This document shows, in pieces, positions 1 to 9,934 of a stretch of 64,000 nucleotides of DNA (positions are counted from its first letter, which is position 1; every line of letters starts with the position of its first letter). A program made the translations under genes and the position numbers. The DNA is from Flavobacterium ichthyis (GTDB lineage Bacteria > Bacteroidota > Bacteroidia > Flavobacteriales > Flavobacteriaceae): NCBI RefSeq assembly GCF_009915155.1, contig NZ_JAABLM010000013.1:20996-84995 (forward strand). Reading direction: 5' to 3'. Below the pieces are notes generated by a model, which was not told where the DNA came from, searched no databases, and saw nothing but the letters and a program-made list of their open reading frames with translations.

Positions 1-1491
1 ATGCAAGATCGTATCAATCGAAATAATCTCAACAAACCTTTTTCTATTTACGAAGTTCACTTGGCTTCTTGGCGAAAAAAAGTTGACGAAAATCGCTCGC
101 TCACGTATCGCGAACACGCGGAAGAATTGGTAAACTATGTCAAAAAAACCGGATTTACCCACGTAGAATTAATGCCAATTATGGAATATCCCTACGAACC
201 TTCGTGGGGTTATCAAATCACGGGATATTTTGCGCCAACGTCGCGTTTTGGAAATCCTGAAGATTTTATGGCGTTGATTGATGCGTTTCATCAGGCGGAA
301 ATTGGCGTGATTCTCGATTGGGTTCCTTCACATTTTCCGGAAGACGAACACGGTTTGGGGTATTTTGACGGTTCGCATTTGTACGAACATCCTGATAGAA
401 AAAAAGGTTATCATCCGGATTGGAAAAGTTTGATTTTTAATTATGGCAGAAATCAAGTTCGGTCGTTTTTAATAAGCAATGCCGCTTTTTGGATGGAAAA
501 ATATCATATTGATGCGCTTCGGGTGGATGCCGTCGCTTCCATGTTGTATCTCGATTACTCAAGGGAAGATGGCGAATGGGAACCAAATATTTTTGGTGGA
601 AGAGAAAACCTCGAAGCCATTTCTTTTTTGCAAGAATTAAATACAGAATTGTACCAAAGTTTCCCAGGAATCCAAACCATTGCCGAAGAAAGCACGTCTT
701 TCCCGATGGTTTCAAAACCCGTTTTTATGGGCGGTTTAGGATTTGGAATGAAATGGATGATGGGTTGGATGCACGACACACTTCAATATTTTAAAAAAGA
801 AGGCATCCATAGAAAATACCACCAAAACGAACTCACATTTAGCATGACTTATGCATTTACCGAAAATTTTATGTTGCCACTCTCTCACGATGAAGTGGTT
901 TATGGCAAAAAATCAATTTTTGGGAGAATGCCTGGCGATGAATGGCAAAAATTTGCCAATTTACGCTTGTTGTATTCTTATATGTTCACGCATCCGGGAG
1001 CGAAATTACTTTTTATGGGAAGCGAATTTGCCCAAAGTGCGGAATGGAATTTTCAGCAAAGTTTGGATTGGCATTTGTTATCATACGATTTTCACGAGGG
1101 AATTCAAACTTTGGTGACGGAGTTAAATTTTTTGTACCAAAACGAACCGGCTATGTACGAGAAGCAATTTTCGCATGAAGGATTTGAGTGGATTAACTAT
1201 CAAGACCACGAACATTCAGTTTTGGCGTTTATCAGAAAAGGAAATCTTCCGGAAAATAATTTGGTGATTGTGTGTAACTTAACGCCAATGGTTCGGGAAA
1301 ATTACCGTATAGGTTTTCCTTCAAATGGAAATTGGCAATTGCTTTTTAATAGTGACGCGAGTCAATTTTGCGGAAGCGAAATCAGTCAAAATAAAATTAA
1401 AATTGAAGAAATTCCATGGGACGGAAAATATTTTTCGGCAGCATTAACTTTGCCGGCTTTATCGTTGATGGTTTTTAAAGTGAAAGCATAA
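1..1491 (+). CDS. glgB: 1,4-alpha-glucan branching enzyme, 5'-truncated by window edge
   Basis: GlgB (GH13) cuts alpha-1,4-glucan chains and rejoins them through alpha-1,6 branches during glycogen synthesis in the cytoplasm. The 496 residues visible start just before the conserved YEVHLASW strand, so the N-terminal carbohydrate-binding module and probably 130 or more residues lie outside the window; the ATG at base 1 is probably internal. All GH13 signatures are present: region I DWVPSHF (106-112), region [10 protein letters not shown] with nucleophile D176, acid/base E229 in IAEEST, and region IV SHDEVV (295-300). The all-beta C-terminal domain is complete and ends at a TAA. A GH31 alpha-glucosidase follows on the same strand after about 95 bp, which suggests a glycogen/maltodextrin pair. 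Family assignment is secure; only the start is unknown. Confidence 0.95.
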   Translation: MQDRINRNNLNKPFSIYEVHLASWRKKVDENRSLTYREHAEELVNYVKKTGFTHVELMPIMEYPYEPSWGYQITGYFAPTSRFGNPEDFMALIDAFHQAEIGVILDWVPSHFPEDEHGLGYFDGSHLYEHPDRKKGYHPDWKSLIFNYGRNQVRSFLISNAAFWMEKYHIDALRVDAVASMLYLDYSREDGEWEPNIFGGRENLEAISFLQELNTELYQSFPGIQTIAEESTSFPMVSKPVFMGGLGFGMKWMMGWMHDTLQYFKKEGIHRKYHQNELTFSMTYAFTENFMLPLSHDEVVYGKKSIFGRMPGDEWQKFANLRLLYSYMFTHPGAKLLFMGSEFAQSAEWNFQQSLDWHLLSYDFHEGIQTLVTELNFLYQNEPAMYEKQFSHEGFEWINYQDHEHSVLAFIRKGNLPENNLVIVCNLTPMVRENYRIGFPSNGNWQLLFNSDASQFCGSEISQNKIKIEEIPWDGKYFSAALTLPALSLMVFKVKA

Positions 1492-1586
1492 CAATCAACA
1501 ATAACGTTTTCGTGAAAAAATATAAAAAATATTGGTGATGGCGTGAAAACTTGGTAAGTTTGAACCGTTCCAAAGCAAGAAAAAAT

Positions 1587-3986
1587 ATGATTACAAATAC
1601 CGAATTAGAACACAAAGGAGATCTTTTTCCTTCCAAAATAATTAATTTTGAACGAGACGGCGACAGCGTTTTTTTCTATTCTGAAAATAACGTGGTGCTT
1701 AAAATTACAGTTTTAAGAGACAGTCTTTTTCGTTTTCGATTTACCACAAAAGGCTATTTTAATGCCGATTTTTCTTACGCTATTGATGAAAATCATACAA
1801 GAGGTTTTAACAAATTAGAAGTTTCCGAAGACGAAAATTTTTACTTCATCACCACCAGCAAAGTGATTTGTGAAGTAGGTAAAAAGGACATGAAACACCG
1901 CCTTTTAGATGTGGAAAATAATGTAATTCTCGAAGATGAACTTGGATTTCATTGGGAAGAAATGTACGAATACGGCGGAAATGTGGTGAAAATGAGTAAA
2001 ATTTCAAAAGACGGTGAAAGTTTTTATGGATTAGGCGACAAAGCCACTCATTTAAATTTAAAAGGCAAAAGATTAGAAAATTGGGCAACTGATCAATACG
2101 CATTTTCTAAAGATCAGGAACCTTTGTATAAATCAGTTCCTTTCTACATTGGATTAAAAGACAAAAAAGCTTACGGTGTTTTTTTTGACAACACTTTTAG
2201 AACTTATTTTGATTTTGCTCACGAGCGAAGAAATGTAACCAGTTTTTGGGCCGAAGGAGGAGAGATGAATTATTATTTTTTCTACGGTCCGGAAATGCAA
2301 GATGTGGTTACTTCATACACGGATTTAACTGGAAAACCTGAATTACCGCCACTTTGGGCTTTAGGTTATCACCAATGTAAATGGAGTTATTATCCGGAAG
2401 CAAAAGTGAAAGAAATAGCCGGAAAATTCCGCGAACTGCAAATTCCTTGTGACGGAATTTATCTTGACATCGATTATATGGATGGTTTTAGATGTTTTAC
2501 ATGGAACAAAGATTATTTTCCAGACCCGAAAAAAATGGTGGCCGAATTGGCGGAAGACGGTTTTAAAACCATAGTAATAATTGATCCCGGGATCAAAATT
2601 GACCGAGATTATTGGGTTTATAACGAAGGAATTGAAAACGATTATTTTTGCAAAAGAGCCGATGGACCTTTGATGAAAGGGAAAGTTTGGCCAGGAGAAT
2701 GTAATTTTCCGGATTATACCAATCCAGAGGTAAGACAATGGTGGGCTGGTTTATTTAAAGAATTAATTAGTGAAATAGGAGTGAAAGGCGTTTGGAATGA
2801 TATGAATGAACCAGCGGTGATGGAAGTTCCAACTAAAACTTTTCCATTAGACGTTCGTCATGATTACGACGGAAATCCTTGCAGTCACAGAAAAGCACAT
2901 AATATTTACGGAACCCAAATGGCTCGCGCAACGTACGAAGGCGTGAAAAAATTCGCCTATCCGAAACGTCCTTTTGTCATTACACGTTCGGCTTATTCTG
3001 GTGCGCAAAAATATACGTCATCTTGGACGGGAGATAACGTAGCAAGTTGGGAACATCTTTGGATTGCCAATATTCAAATGCAGCGAATGTCACTTTCCGG
3101 AATGGGTTTTACAGGTTCTGATATTGGTGGATTTGCCGAACAGCCTTCCGGCGAATTATATGCCAGATGGATTCAATTAGGCGTTTTTCATCCTTTTTGC
3201 CGAACACATTCTTCCGGACATCATGGAGAACAAGAACCTTGGGCTTTTGACGAAGAAGTTATCAATATCACCAGAAAATTTGTGAATCTTCGGTACCAAT
3301 TATTACCTTATTTGTACACCATGTTTTACCAATATATTTCCGAAGGAATTCCAATGCTGAAACCTTTGGTGTATTTTGACCAACAAGATCCGCAAACGCA
3401 CTATCGCACTGACGAATTTATTTTTGGAAACCAAATTTTAGTTTGCCCAATTTTGGAACCCAATTCAAAAGGAAGACGCATGTACATTCCGGCTGGCGAA
3501 TGGTATAATTATTGGACAAGCGAAAAAGTTTCGGGCGGCAAAGAAATTTGGGTTGACAGCCAATACGATGAAATTCCAGTATTTGTAAAAAGCGGTGCAA
3601 TAATCCCGAAGTATCCCGTTCAGCAATATGTGGGTGAAAAAGATTTTGACGAAGTTACGCTCGAGGTTTATTTTAAATCAGGAAAAGAAACTTCAGTAGT
3701 ATATGAAGATGCTCAAGATGGTTATGATTATGCCAAAGGCAGATACAGTTTAAGAACGTTTAAACTTACCGGAAAAGAAAACGAATTAATCATTACCCAA
3801 CATAAAGAAGGAAAATTTGTAACGGGATATCATTCATTTAAAATTAATCTGATAAATTTACCGTTCGAAATCAGATCAATTCAAATAGATAATGAAGAAG
3901 TGAGTATTTTAGATCTGCAATCAGGAAATGATAATTTTTTAACAATAAATAAAGATTTTTCCGAATTACATATCATCGGAAATTAG
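1587..3986 (+). CDS. GH31 alpha-glucosidase
   Basis: Glycoside hydrolase family 31 enzyme of 799 residues, expected to release glucose from the non-reducing ends of alpha-glucans. The TIM-barrel signatures are clear: LDIDYMDGF, nucleophile Asp405 in WNDMNEP, acid/base Asp483 in SWTGDN, and the FHPFCRTHSS loop, followed by C-terminal beta domains. I chose the ATG at 1587 because the upstream in-frame TTG at 1551 adds only 12 basic residues that do not resemble the family N-terminus. No signal peptide is evident, so it is probably cytoplasmic and works with the glgB product just upstream. Substrate preference (maltose, isomaltose or others) cannot be read from the sequence. The stretch between glgB and this gene holds no other feature that I recognise. 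Confidence 0.93.
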   Translation: MITNTELEHKGDLFPSKIINFERDGDSVFFYSENNVVLKITVLRDSLFRFRFTTKGYFNADFSYAIDENHTRGFNKLEVSEDENFYFITTSKVICEVGKKDMKHRLLDVENNVILEDELGFHWEEMYEYGGNVVKMSKISKDGESFYGLGDKATHLNLKGKRLENWATDQYAFSKDQEPLYKSVPFYIGLKDKKAYGVFFDNTFRTYFDFAHERRNVTSFWAEGGEMNYYFFYGPEMQDVVTSYTDLTGKPELPPLWALGYHQCKWSYYPEAKVKEIAGKFRELQIPCDGIYLDIDYMDGFRCFTWNKDYFPDPKKMVAELAEDGFKTIVIIDPGIKIDRDYWVYNEGIENDYFCKRADGPLMKGKVWPGECNFPDYTNPEVRQWWAGLFKELISEIGVKGVWNDMNEPAVMEVPTKTFPLDVRHDYDGNPCSHRKAHNIYGTQMARATYEGVKKFAYPKRPFVITRSAYSGAQKYTSSWTGDNVASWEHLWIANIQMQRMSLSGMGFTGSDIGGFAEQPSGELYARWIQLGVFHPFCRTHSSGHHGEQEPWAFDEEVINITRKFVNLRYQLLPYLYTMFYQYISEGIPMLKPLVYFDQQDPQTHYRTDEFIFGNQILVCPILEPNSKGRRMYIPAGEWYNYWTSEKVSGGKEIWVDSQYDEIPVFVKSGAIIPKYPVQQYVGEKDFDEVTLEVYFKSGKETSVVYEDAQDGYDYAKGRYSLRTFKLTGKENELIITQHKEGKFVTGYHSFKINLINLPFEIRSIQIDNEEVSILDLQSGNDNFLTINKDFSELHIIGN

Positions 3987-4019
3987 TAAATTTGATTATA
4001 AACCATTTAAAAAAAAACA

Positions 4020-4838
4020 ATGAAAAGAAGGTATTTATTAATTCCGCTTGTACTTTTTGGAATTATTTATTCTTGTGCAACCAATCCATTTACAGGAAAA
4101 AGCACTTTAGCATTAGTTCCGGATTCGCAAATTTTGCCTTCGGCATTTGCACAATATAACGAATTTTTGAAACAAAATAAAGTAGTTTCAGGCACCGCCG
4201 ATGCTAACCGTGTGACAAGCGTTGGGACAAAAATTAAAAATGCGGCAGAAAAATATTTAGCGGCAACCGGAAATCAAGGTTATCTTAAAGACTATCAATG
4301 GGAATATAAATTGGTAGAAAGTAAAGAAGTAAACGCTTGGTGTATGCCAGGAGGGAAAATCGTTTTTTATACAGGAATTCTTCCTATCACTAAAGACGAA
4401 ACTGGAATGGCAGTTGTAATGGGTCACGAAGTTGCCCACGCTTTGTTAAATCATGGGCAACAACGTATGAGTGCTGATGTTTTAACGCAGCTTGGAGCTG
4501 TTGGGGTTGGAGCGGCAACTGGCGGAAAAAGTCAAGCAACCCAAGATTTAGCGATGCAAGCCTACGGAGTTGGAGCACAATATGGAGCTTTATTACCATT
4601 TAGCCGAAAACATGAAAGTGAAGCAGACAAAGTGGGATTGACATTAATGGCAATTGCAGGTTATAATCCTGATGCTTCGATTGCTTTTTGGGAAAGAATG
4701 GCAGCAAATTCAGGTGGTGGAGCTCCACCAGAATTTATGAGTACGCATCCATCAAACCAAACCAGAATCGCTAATTTAAAAGCTTTGATTCCGGAAGCAA
4801 AAGCAGAAGCTGCAAAATATGGCGTGAAATTTAAATAG
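4020..4838 (+). CDS. M48 family metalloprotease, lipoprotein
   Basis: Periplasmic zinc protease of the M48 (Ste24/BepA/LoiP-like) family, 272 residues. The N-terminus is a lipoprotein signal with a Cys at position 19 (IIYSC), so it is probably anchored in a membrane. The zinc motif HEVAH is at 136-140 and the third ligand lies in HESEAD (198-203). Family members usually degrade misassembled outer-membrane proteins; the substrate here is unknown. An exact -7-like element TAAATTTG lies at 3987-3994, inside the end of the GH31 gene, which suggests its own promoter 25-30 bp upstream of the ATG. A terminator-like hairpin follows 38 bp after the stop. Confidence 0.9.
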   Translation: MKRRYLLIPLVLFGIIYSCATNPFTGKSTLALVPDSQILPSAFAQYNEFLKQNKVVSGTADANRVTSVGTKIKNAAEKYLAATGNQGYLKDYQWEYKLVESKEVNAWCMPGGKIVFYTGILPITKDETGMAVVMGHEVAHALLNHGQQRMSADVLTQLGAVGVGAATGGKSQATQDLAMQAYGVGAQYGALLPFSRKHESEADKVGLTLMAIAGYNPDASIAFWERMAANSGGGAPPEFMSTHPSNQTRIANLKALIPEAKAEAAKYGVKFK

Positions 4839-4875
4839 AACTTCACTTTCCATTAAATAAAAAATAATATCTTCG

Positions 4876-4906
4876 AACCACGCTAAAAATGGCGTGGTTT
4901 TTTTAT
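4876..4906 (+). terminator. Rho-independent terminator after M48 gene
   Basis: An 8-bp perfect stem (AACCACGC at 4876-4883, GCGTGGTT at 4892-4899) with an 8-nt loop runs into a T-tract. It spans an in-frame ATG at 4889, which argues against that ATG as the start of the following gene. A -7-like element (TATCTTCG, 4868-4875) sits directly in front of it. Confidence 0.7.
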
Positions 4907-4918
4907 TCTTCAAAATTT

Positions 4919-6205
4919 ATGCAAACACCATTACAAAAAGGCGATAAAAAGTTGATGAACGCTTGGGCATTTTACGATTGGGCAAATTCAACCTACAGTT
5001 TGGTTATTTCATCGGCAATTTTTCCCTTGTATTTTGGGTATTTATTTGCCAAGGAAGATTTTATTGCTTTTTTAGGTTACGATTTTAAAGCCACGGCATT
5101 AATCAGTTTTGTAACCGCTTTTGCGTTTTTAGTGGTGGCAATTATATCACCAATACTTTCCGGAATTGCTGATTTTGTAGGAAATAAAAAACGTTTCATG
5201 CAATTTTTTTGCTATTTAGGAGCGTTCTCGTGTATTGGAATGTATTGGTTTACCAAAGAAAATATTTACTTCGGAATTTTGTGTTTTTTCTTCGGATTAA
5301 TAGGTTTCTGGGGAAGTTTGGTTTTTTACAATTCGTATTTGCCAGATATTGCTTATAACGAACAGCAAGATGCTTTGAGTGCCAAAGGATATTCTTTGGG
5401 ATATATTGGAAGTGTGATTTTGCTCGTAATTTGTTTGTTTATCATTTTAAGTCAAGAAAGCGAAGCGGCACTTCACATGATGCGGATTTCCTTCGCAGCA
5501 ACTGGAATTTGGTGGATTTTATTCAGTCAATATTCTTTTTATTATTTGCCGAAAGGCAATCATTCTACAGTAAAAATCCACAAAGATTTATTTTTTAGAG
5601 GATTTAAAGAATTGAAAAAAGTAAAAGACCAATTGGTTCAAAATCCGTATTTGGCGAAATATCTTTCGGCGTTTTTTGTGTACAGTATGGCGGTTCAAAC
5701 CGTGATGTTAGTGGCTACTTATTTTGGCGAACAAGAAATAAATTGGGCCACCGATTCAGAAAAAACCAGCGGATTAATTATCAGTATTTTATTAATTCAG
5801 TTGATCGCAATTTTAGGTGCTTTTTTAACCTCGAGAGCTTCGGGAAAATTTGGAAATATTAAAACTCTAATTGGCATCAATTTTATTTGGGCCATTATTT
5901 GCATTTGGGCATTTTTTGTAAAAGAACCTGTCGAATTTTACATCACGGCCGGATTTGTTGGCTTAGTAATGGGGGGAATTCAGTCGCTTTCTCGTTCTAC
6001 TTATTCTAAATATTTGCCGGAAACCAAAGACACCGCTTCATTTTTTAGTTTTTATGATGTTTCCGAAAAAATAGGAATTGTAATTGGAATGTGTTTATAT
6101 GGCTTAATTGATCAAATCACCGGATCGATGCGAAATTCAATCGTATTTCTCACATTATTTTTCATAGTTGGAATCCTTTTGCTATTTAGAATCCCAAAAA
6201 AGTAG
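4919..6205 (+). CDS. MFS transporter, UMF1/Atg22-like family
   Basis: Integral membrane protein of about 428 residues with roughly 12 hydrophobic segments. The N-terminal NAWAFYDWANSTYSLVI motif is typical of the Atg22/UMF1 branch of the major facilitator superfamily. Substrate unknown; yeast Atg22 exports amino acids from the vacuole, but bacterial members are uncharacterised. The start at 4919 (MQTPLQKGDKK) is preferred because the alternative ATG at 4889 lies in the loop region of the preceding hairpin. The repeated DWANS and LSRSTYSKYLPE segments fit MFS transporters. It stands alone, followed by a lipoprotein gene 57 bp downstream. Confidence 0.85.
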   Translation: MQTPLQKGDKKLMNAWAFYDWANSTYSLVISSAIFPLYFGYLFAKEDFIAFLGYDFKATALISFVTAFAFLVVAIISPILSGIADFVGNKKRFMQFFCYLGAFSCIGMYWFTKENIYFGILCFFFGLIGFWGSLVFYNSYLPDIAYNEQQDALSAKGYSLGYIGSVILLVICLFIILSQESEAALHMMRISFAATGIWWILFSQYSFYYLPKGNHSTVKIHKDLFFRGFKELKKVKDQLVQNPYLAKYLSAFFVYSMAVQTVMLVATYFGEQEINWATDSEKTSGLIISILLIQLIAILGAFLTSRASGKFGNIKTLIGINFIWAIICIWAFFVKEPVEFYITAGFVGLVMGGIQSLSRSTYSKYLPETKDTASFFSFYDVSEKIGIVIGMCLYGLIDQITGSMRNSIVFLTLFFIVGILLLFRIPKK

Positions 6206-6262
6206 GAATGTTGGCAAAAAATTATATTTTTGAAAAAAAATCAAAAACCTATATTCAACATA

Positions 6263-7147
6263 ATGAAAAATTTTAGATTTCTTACCCTACTATTTGCGAT
6301 GCTTTCGCTTTTTGCAGTTTCTTGTGACAATGAACCAATTGATCCTAGTTTAAACAACGGCGAAAATCCAGAAAATCCAGGAAATGAGTTGGGTGCTTTT
6401 AGCGTAGATTTTAACGGACAGACTTATTCGACTACATCTGTTGTTGCGGTCACAGTTGGTCCACAAACGAGCATCATCGCAAGTGCAGCAAATGGAGAAA
6501 CTTTTATGCTATCAATAAATGACATTGGAGTTGGTGTTTTTCCCGCTGCTGAAAATTTTATCGCTTATTTTCCAAATATTAATGACGAAGAAGAAATGGA
6601 ATATGTTTCAATAAATATAGATGAACCTGAAATGCCAACGGGAACAATAACGATTTCATCAATTGCAAATGGTCAAATATCTGGAACTTTTTCTGGAACG
6701 GTTTATAATGAAGAAGGTGAGACAATTGTACTTACGAACGGCGTTTTTACCAATATTACTTACGAAACACCAGAATTTCCCGTTGTTGATAACTTTACAG
6801 CTTCAATCAATAATACACCAATGTCTTTTTCAGTCGCTGGAGCTAGAGTAGAAGGAGAGTCGCTTATGATTTTAGGAATGAATCCAGAAACTCTAGAATC
6901 AATAAACATCTTAGCTCCTGCAAATATTTCCGTTGGAAATTATCCTATAATGTCAAACCCTTTTGAAGGGATTACCTTGACTGTAATGCATCCAACGGAA
7001 GGATCTGCAATGTTGGAATCTGGAGTATTATCTATAACGCAAAGACAAGGGAATAGAATTGTTGGGACATTTTCTGGTACTGGAACAAATCAAGACGATG
7101 GCGCAATAGAAATTACCAACGGCAGTTTTGATTTAGTCATAGAATAG
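6263..7147 (+). CDS. Lipoprotein with a duplicated beta-rich domain, unknown function
   Basis: Not recognised at family level with certainty. About 294 residues from the ATG at 6263; an in-frame TTG at 6230 adds only 11 residues ahead of the signal peptide. The signal ends in a lipobox (LFAVSC), then comes an acidic, Asn/Pro-rich linker. Two similar domains follow: each opens with a short F-x-x-x-x-N segment and ends with a GTFSGTxxN stretch followed by a (V/I)xxTNGxF motif (near 6690-6750 and 7070-7130), so the protein is an internal duplication. This resembles the many small surface lipoproteins of Flavobacteria (DUF6252-like proteins come to mind, but I cannot confirm that). A strong terminator follows. 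Confidence 0.75.
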   Translation: MKNFRFLTLLFAMLSLFAVSCDNEPIDPSLNNGENPENPGNELGAFSVDFNGQTYSTTSVVAVTVGPQTSIIASAANGETFMLSINDIGVGVFPAAENFIAYFPNINDEEEMEYVSINIDEPEMPTGTITISSIANGQISGTFSGTVYNEEGETIVLTNGVFTNITYETPEFPVVDNFTASINNTPMSFSVAGARVEGESLMILGMNPETLESINILAPANISVGNYPIMSNPFEGITLTVMHPTEGSAMLESGVLSITQRQGNRIVGTFSGTGTNQDDGAIEITNGSFDLVIE

Positions 7148-7168
7148 TTCTTACTCATATCATCTTAC

Positions 7169-7201
7169 AATCCCGAACCGTAAAAGTTCGGGATTTTTTA
7201 T
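7169..7201 (+). terminator. Rho-independent terminator
   Basis: A 10-bp perfect stem (7169-7178 with 7186-7195; core ATCCCGAAC/GTTCGGGAT), a 7-nt loop and a following T-run, 20 bp after the lipoprotein stop codon. Confidence 0.9.
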
Positions 7202-7343
7202 GGCACAATGATTGACTTGTTATAATGGAAAATCACACTTAAGATTTTATTTTAAATTGATTTTCAGATATTTATAAATTCTTTCCGGCCAATTTTGGTT
7301 GGAGAATTTTTTGTTTAATGACAAAATGACTTTAAAAAATACT

Positions 7344-9797
7344 ATGCCAAATCAAAAAATAATTACCCTTGACAATATGTCACTCCAAGATTTCGACGCC
7401 GAATCAGAATTAATCCCGCTGCTTACTCCCGAAGATGAAGAGGAAATGCGCAACGAACAATTGCCAGAAGAACTAGCTATTTTGCCTTTGCGAAATATGG
7501 TTTTATTTCCGGGAGTTGTGATTCCCATTACTGCAGGTCGCGATAAATCAATTAAATTAATCAACGATGCAAATGCTCTGGGCAAAACCATCGGCGTGAC
7601 TTCGCAAATCAATGAAGACGATGAAGACCCAAATCCTTCGCAGATAAATTCTGTTGGAACGGTTGCCAGAATTCTTCGGGTGTTGAAAATGCCTGACGGC
7701 AATGTGACGGTGATTTTACAGGGAAAAAAACGTTTTGAAATTGATAAAGTAACTTCCGAAATTCCTTACATGAAAGCGACAATTAAAGAAGTTCCGGAGA
7801 ATTTACCCGAAACGACTGATGCCGAATTTTCGACTATCATTGAATCCATAAAGGAAATGGCAATTGAAATTATCAAGGAAAGCCCAAATATTCCAACCGA
7901 AGCTACTTTTGCCATAAAAAACATTGAAAGCAAATCTTTTCTCATCAATTTTGTTTCTTCTAACATGAATCTTTCAGTTAAAGAAAAACAAGAATTATTG
8001 ATGATTAATAACTTAAAAGATAGAGCTTTAGAAACCCTTCGTTTTATGAATTTGGAGTTGCAAAAACTCGAATTAAAAAACGACATTCAGTCGAAAGTTC
8101 GTTTTGATCTTGACCAACAGCAGCGTGAATATTTTTTGCATCAGCAAATGAAAACCATTCAAGAAGAATTGGGTGGCGTGTCGCAAGAGCAAGAAATTGA
8201 CGAGATGAAACAGAAAGGGTTAAAGAAAAAATGGAATCTGAAAGTTAAAGAACATTTTGAAAAAGAGTTGTCGAAAATGCAGCGCATGAATCCGCAATCA
8301 CCGGATTTTGGCATTCAAAGAAGTTATCTCGAATTGTTTTTAGAATTACCTTGGAATGAATTTTCCAAAGATAATTTTGACTTAAAGCGTGCCGAAAAAA
8401 TTCTCAATCGCGATCACTTTGGTCTAGAAGAAGTAAAAAAACGTATGATTGAGCATTTGGCAGTTTTAAAACTTCGAAACGATATGAAATCGCCTATTTT
8501 GTGTCTTTACGGTCCTCCAGGAGTGGGAAAAACTTCGATTGGAAAATCTGTTGCCGAAGCTTTAGGTAGAGAATATGTGAGAATTTCTTTGGCTGGTTTG
8601 CGCGATGAAGCGGAAATTCGTGGTCATCGAAAAACGTATATTGGTGCTTTGCCGGGAAGAATTATTCAGAGTTTGAAAAAGGCAAAAACATCTAATCCAG
8701 TTTTTGTTTTAGACGAAATTGACAAATTGTCGAGCAGCCACAATGGTGATCCTTCTTCGGCATTTTTGGAGGTTTTGGATCCGGAACAAAATTCGGAATT
8801 TTACGATAATTACCTTGAAATGGGCTTCGATTTGTCGAAAGTAATGTTCATCGCTACTTCAAATAATATGGCAACCATTCAACCGGCTTTGCGCGACAGA
8901 ATGGAAATCATCAACATGACAGGTTATACGATTGAGGAAAAAGTGGAAATTGCCAAGCAACATCTTTTGCCAAAACAAATTAAAGAACACGGTTTAAAAC
9001 CTAAAGATTTGTCTATTGGAAAAAAACAATTAGAAAAAATTGCCGTAGGTTACACAAGAGAATCCGGTGTTCGTGGTTTAGAAAAACAAATTGCCAAAAT
9101 GGTTCGTTTTGCGGCAAAATCCATTGCAATGGAAGAAGAATACAATGTGAAAATCACGGACGAAGACATTGTGAAAGTCTTGGGAGCTCCAAGAATGGAA
9201 CGCGATAAATACGAAAACAATGATACGGCTGGAGTAGTAACAGGTTTAGCATGGACAAGCGTTGGTGGTGATATTTTATTTATAGAATCGATTTTATCCA
9301 AAGGAAAAGGAAGTCTTACCATGACTGGAAATTTGGGAACGGTGATGAAAGAATCGGCAACAATTGCTTTAGAATATATAAAGTCGAATGCAGAAAGATT
9401 GGGTATCAAACAAGAAATTTTGTCAGGATATAACGTTCACATCCACGTTCCGGAAGGTGCCACACCAAAAGATGGACCAAGTGCAGGAATCGCTATGTTA
9501 ACTTCGTTAGTTTCGAGTTTTACACAAAAAAGAATTAAGAAAAGTATTGCCATGACCGGAGAAATTACGCTTCGTGGAAGGGTTTTACCAGTTGGTGGAA
9601 TTAAAGAAAAAATTTTAGCAGCAAAACGGGCTAACATCAAAGAAATTATTTTGTGTCACGAAAATAAGCGTGACATTGATGAAATAAAAGCTGAATATTT
9701 ACAAGGCCTAACATTTCATTACGTGAAAGAAATGAGCGAAGTTTTAGCAGTAGCGATTACCGATCAAAACGCCAAAAACGCGAAAATTCTTCCTTAA
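7344..9797 (+). CDS. lon: ATP-dependent Lon protease
   Basis: Lon, the cytoplasmic AAA+ serine protease that removes damaged and regulatory proteins; about 817 residues, typical for the family. The N-terminal substrate-binding domain carries the [11 protein letters not shown] motif. Walker A is GPPGVGKTS (390-398) and Walker B is VLDEID (455-460). The C-terminal S16 protease domain has catalytic Ser713 (GPSAG) and Lys756, 43 residues later as in other Lons. I start at the ATG at 7344 ([17 protein letters not shown]); an ATG at 7326 and a TTG at 7299 are also in frame, and the choice between them is uncertain. A terminator separates it from porQ. No heat-shock-type operator was seen upstream. 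Confidence 0.97.
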   Translation: MPNQKIITLDNMSLQDFDAESELIPLLTPEDEEEMRNEQLPEELAILPLRNMVLFPGVVIPITAGRDKSIKLINDANALGKTIGVTSQINEDDEDPNPSQINSVGTVARILRVLKMPDGNVTVILQGKKRFEIDKVTSEIPYMKATIKEVPENLPETTDAEFSTIIESIKEMAIEIIKESPNIPTEATFAIKNIESKSFLINFVSSNMNLSVKEKQELLMINNLKDRALETLRFMNLELQKLELKNDIQSKVRFDLDQQQREYFLHQQMKTIQEELGGVSQEQEIDEMKQKGLKKKWNLKVKEHFEKELSKMQRMNPQSPDFGIQRSYLELFLELPWNEFSKDNFDLKRAEKILNRDHFGLEEVKKRMIEHLAVLKLRNDMKSPILCLYGPPGVGKTSIGKSVAEALGREYVRISLAGLRDEAEIRGHRKTYIGALPGRIIQSLKKAKTSNPVFVLDEIDKLSSSHNGDPSSAFLEVLDPEQNSEFYDNYLEMGFDLSKVMFIATSNNMATIQPALRDRMEIINMTGYTIEEKVEIAKQHLLPKQIKEHGLKPKDLSIGKKQLEKIAVGYTRESGVRGLEKQIAKMVRFAAKSIAMEEEYNVKITDEDIVKVLGAPRMERDKYENNDTAGVVTGLAWTSVGGDILFIESILSKGKGSLTMTGNLGTVMKESATIALEYIKSNAERLGIKQEILSGYNVHIHVPEGATPKDGPSAGIAMLTSLVSSFTQKRIKKSIAMTGEITLRGRVLPVGGIKEKILAAKRANIKEIILCHENKRDIDEIKAEYLQGLTFHYVKEMSEVLAVAITDQNAKNAKILP

Positions 9798-9819
9798 AAA
9801 TATTTTTTAATTTTCATCA

Positions 9820-9860
9820 AAAAGGCAAAAGTAAGCGCAACGCAAACTTTTGCCTTTTTC
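9820..9860 (+). terminator. Terminator after lon
   Basis: Inverted repeat AAAAGGCAAAAGT (9820-9832) with ACTTTTGCCTTTT (9846-9858) and a T-run, 22 bp after the lon stop codon. Confidence 0.85.
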
Positions 9861-9934
9861 TAATTTATCAATTCCCATAAAAATAATATCTTCGCAACTG
9901 CGTTATTCAATTTAGAAATAAGCAAAAGCCCTCC

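Noticed and set aside
4889..4918. ATG at 4889 as start of the MFS transporter
   Set aside because: It lies within the terminator hairpin and adds ten unsupported residues.
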